Shown here piece after piece: positions 4,882-6,315 of a stretch of 6,315 nucleotides of DNA. The notes under the pieces were generated by a model, which saw nothing but the letters and a program-made list of their open reading frames with translations, made no database searches and had not been told where the DNA came from. Source of the DNA: Desulfobulbus sp. (lineage in GTDB: Bacteria; Desulfobacterota; Desulfobulbia; Desulfobulbales; Desulfobulbaceae); contig JAGODN010000154.1 of assembly GCA_017998195.1 (NCBI GenBank), positions 1 to 6,315 of the forward strand, written 5' to 3'. The position numbers and the translations under genes were made by a program. Each line of letters begins with the position of its first letter. Positions within the stretch are counted from its first letter, which is position 1.

Positions 4882-6315
4882 ATGCTGGATATATTAAGAA
4901 AAAACGCACAATCCATCGTTATTCAGGTGATCGTGGTGGTCATCGCCGTGGTCTTCGTCTTCTGGGGTGTGGGCACCAATCTCGGCGGCAACCCCAATGC
5001 CTTGGCCGTGGTCAACGGCAAGGAGATCGGCTATCGGGAGTTTCAGGAGAGCTACGAACGGGCGGTGGAATCCTACAAGCAGCAGTTCGGCGGCCAGTTG
5101 CCGCAGGAGTTCATCGAGAGCATCGGGCTCAAGCAGCAGGTGCTCAACCAACTGATTCAGTCGGAGCTGCTGCGCCAGGGGGCGGAAAAAATCGGTGTAC
5201 AGGTACCCCCTGCGGCGGTGCAGCGGCAGATCAAGGAGATGGGTGCGTTCAAGGAGAATGGCCGGTTCAGCCTTGACCGCTACAAGGTGGTGCTCGACAA
5301 CAACCGCCTGTCGCCGACGATCTTCGAAAAGGGCATCGAGAACGATCTGCTCGCCAGCCGGACGGTGGCGCTGATCGGCGGTTTCGCCACGCTCTCCGAC
5401 CAGGAGGTGCGCAACTGGCTGGAGTACGCCGACCAGGAGGTGAGGCTCGGCTTCGCCGCCTTCAGGAGCGCCGATCAGGTGGCGCGGGTCGCGGTGGACG
5501 AGGCGGCGCTGGCCGCCTGGTATGAAGGCGTCAGGGAACAGTACAAGCGGCCGCCGCAGTACAAGGTGCAGTACCTCTTCTTCCCCTTTGCCGAGGACCT
5601 GGAGCAGGCCGGGGTCAGCGACGAGGCGGTGCGGCGCCACTACGAGGACCATATCGCCCAGTACCGCACCCCGGAGCGGCGGCGGGCCAGCCATATTCTC
5701 TTCAAGGCGGGCGAACAGGACAGCCCGCAGGTCCGGGACGGCAAACGGCGGCAGGCCGAGCAGGTGCTCGCCCAACTCGCCAAGGGCGGCGATTTCGCCC
5801 GCCTCGCCCGGGAAGTGTCCGAGGACGCCTCCCGGGACAAGGGCGGTGACCTGGGCTACTTCAGCCGCGGGCAGATGGTGCCGTCGTTCGAGCAGGCGGC
5901 CTTTGCCCTGCAGAAGGGCGAGGTCAGCGGCATCGTCGAGTCGCCCTTCGGCTTTCACATCCTCAAGCTGGCGGACATCGTCGCCGAGCAGACCCGGCCG
6001 CTGGACGAGGTCGCCGCCGCCATCCGCGGCGAACTCCAGCGCAAGGCGGTCAAGGGGGTTACCTTCAAGCGGGCCTCCACCGCCTACGAGGCAATCATCC
6101 GCGCCGGCAGCCTGGCCAAATACAGTGCGGCCAGCGGCGTCAAAATCCCGGCCACCGGGTTCTTCGCCCAGACCGCGCCGCCCGCCGAGGCCGAGGCGGT
6201 GGTGCGCGACCAGGCCTTCCTGCAGGCCGCCTTCGGTTTGCGCAAGGGGGAGTTGAGTTCCATCGTGGAAACCGCCGACGGCTACGTCATCGCCTATGTG
6301 GACGATGTCCGCGAG
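4882..6315 (+). CDS. ppiD: PpiD-like membrane-anchored periplasmic peptidyl-prolyl isomerase, C-terminus beyond right edge
   Basis: PpiD-type proteins are folding factors held at the outer face of the inner membrane, where they meet proteins leaving the Sec translocon. 478 codons are present and the frame is open at the right edge; E. coli PpiD has 623 residues. An N-terminal anchor MLDILRKNAQS plus a hydrophobic segment (about 12-31, IVIQVIVVVIAVVFVFWGVG) has a positive cytoplasmic end. Next come a SurA_N/PpiD chaperone region (about 35-250; ALAVVNGKEIGYREFQESYE, LKQQVLNQLIQSELL) and a parvulin (PPIC) domain (about 264-364) with RASHILF (H271), GGDLGYF (321-327), and FGFHILKL (H359). Residues from about 405 resemble the degenerate second PPIase-like part. 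AAGG at 4872-4875 lies 6 nt before the ATG. The first codons are AT-rich, typical of a translation start. It is divergent from dsrC. A SurA-like secreted protein is less likely because the uncleaved anchor is clear. Parvulin domains of E. coli PpiD have little isomerase activity, so chaperoning may dominate. Confidence 0.9.
   Translation, partial: MLDILRKNAQSIVIQVIVVVIAVVFVFWGVGTNLGGNPNALAVVNGKEIGYREFQESYERAVESYKQQFGGQLPQEFIESIGLKQQVLNQLIQSELLRQGAEKIGVQVPPAAVQRQIKEMGAFKENGRFSLDRYKVVLDNNRLSPTIFEKGIENDLLASRTVALIGGFATLSDQEVRNWLEYADQEVRLGFAAFRSADQVARVAVDEAALAAWYEGVREQYKRPPQYKVQYLFFPFAEDLEQAGVSDEAVRRHYEDHIAQYRTPERRRASHILFKAGEQDSPQVRDGKRRQAEQVLAQLAKGGDFARLAREVSEDASRDKGGDLGYFSRGQMVPSFEQAAFALQKGEVSGIVESPFGFHILKLADIVAEQTRPLDEVAAAIRGELQRKAVKGVTFKRASTAYEAIIRAGSLAKYSAASGVKIPATGFFAQTAPPAEAEAVVRDQAFLQAAFGLRKGELSSIVETADGYVIAYVDDVRE

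Noticed and set aside
4662..4916. Small open frames on both strands in the dsrC-ppiD spacer (4662-4868 plus; 4725-4916 minus)
   Set aside because: They cover the dsrC promoter, leader and repeats, lack ribosome binding sites, and look like translated AT-rich regulatory DNA.
5522..6256. 244-codon plus-strand frame and the minus-strand 4894-5958 frame overlapping ppiD
   Set aside because: Shadows of ppiD. The Ser/Arg/Pro-rich composition and the antisense frame are artefacts of GC-rich codons; the ppiD frame has the anchor and parvulin motifs in order.

Overview
The window is high-GC bacterial chromosome (about two thirds G+C by eye) with tightly packed, ordinary-looking genes on both strands. 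I see no mobile element, CRISPR array, tRNA or rRNA. The best taxonomic clue is a DsrC protein with both redox cysteines of its C-terminal arm. That form belongs to dissimilatory sulfur metabolism, so a sulfate- or sulfur-metabolising member of the Desulfobacterota is likely, perhaps Desulfobulbales-like. The lineage is an inference, not a reading.

Layout: (1) On the minus strand lie galE (200-1222, UDP-glucose 4-epimerase) and, downstream of it, the first 41 codons of cmoA (1-124, wobble-uridine tRNA modification), which runs off the left edge. (2) A 180-bp divergent intergenic region (1223-1402) carries an AT-rich island with back-to-back candidate promoters. (3) A plus-strand cluster follows: a 61-aa 4-oxalocrotonate tautomerase-like protein, ligA (NAD+-dependent DNA ligase, 677 aa), a 94-aa acylphosphatase overlapping ligA by 11 nt, and an 83-aa uncharacterised protein with four zinc-ribbon-type cysteines. 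The first three are 4 nt apart or overlapping, so translational coupling is likely. The fourth starts 74 nt later and may or may not share the transcript. (4) A strong hairpin terminator (4253-4282) sits between this cluster and the convergent dsrC. (5) dsrC (4312-4632, minus) is a single gene with a strong ribosome binding site and a sigma70-type promoter. (6) A 249-bp divergent region (4633-4881) has phased T-tracts and short direct repeats upstream of the dsrC promoter. (7) A PpiD/SurA-type membrane-anchored periplasmic peptidyl-prolyl isomerase starts at 4882 and is open at the right edge.

The genes serve separate functions: sugar nucleotide supply, tRNA modification, DNA joining, sulfur redox and envelope protein folding. 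No single pathway links them. I found no convincing new biological system. The items most worth a second look are the uncharacterised zinc-ribbon protein, the tautomerase lacking both usual active-site arginines in front of ligA, and the repeat and T-tract array between dsrC and ppiD.
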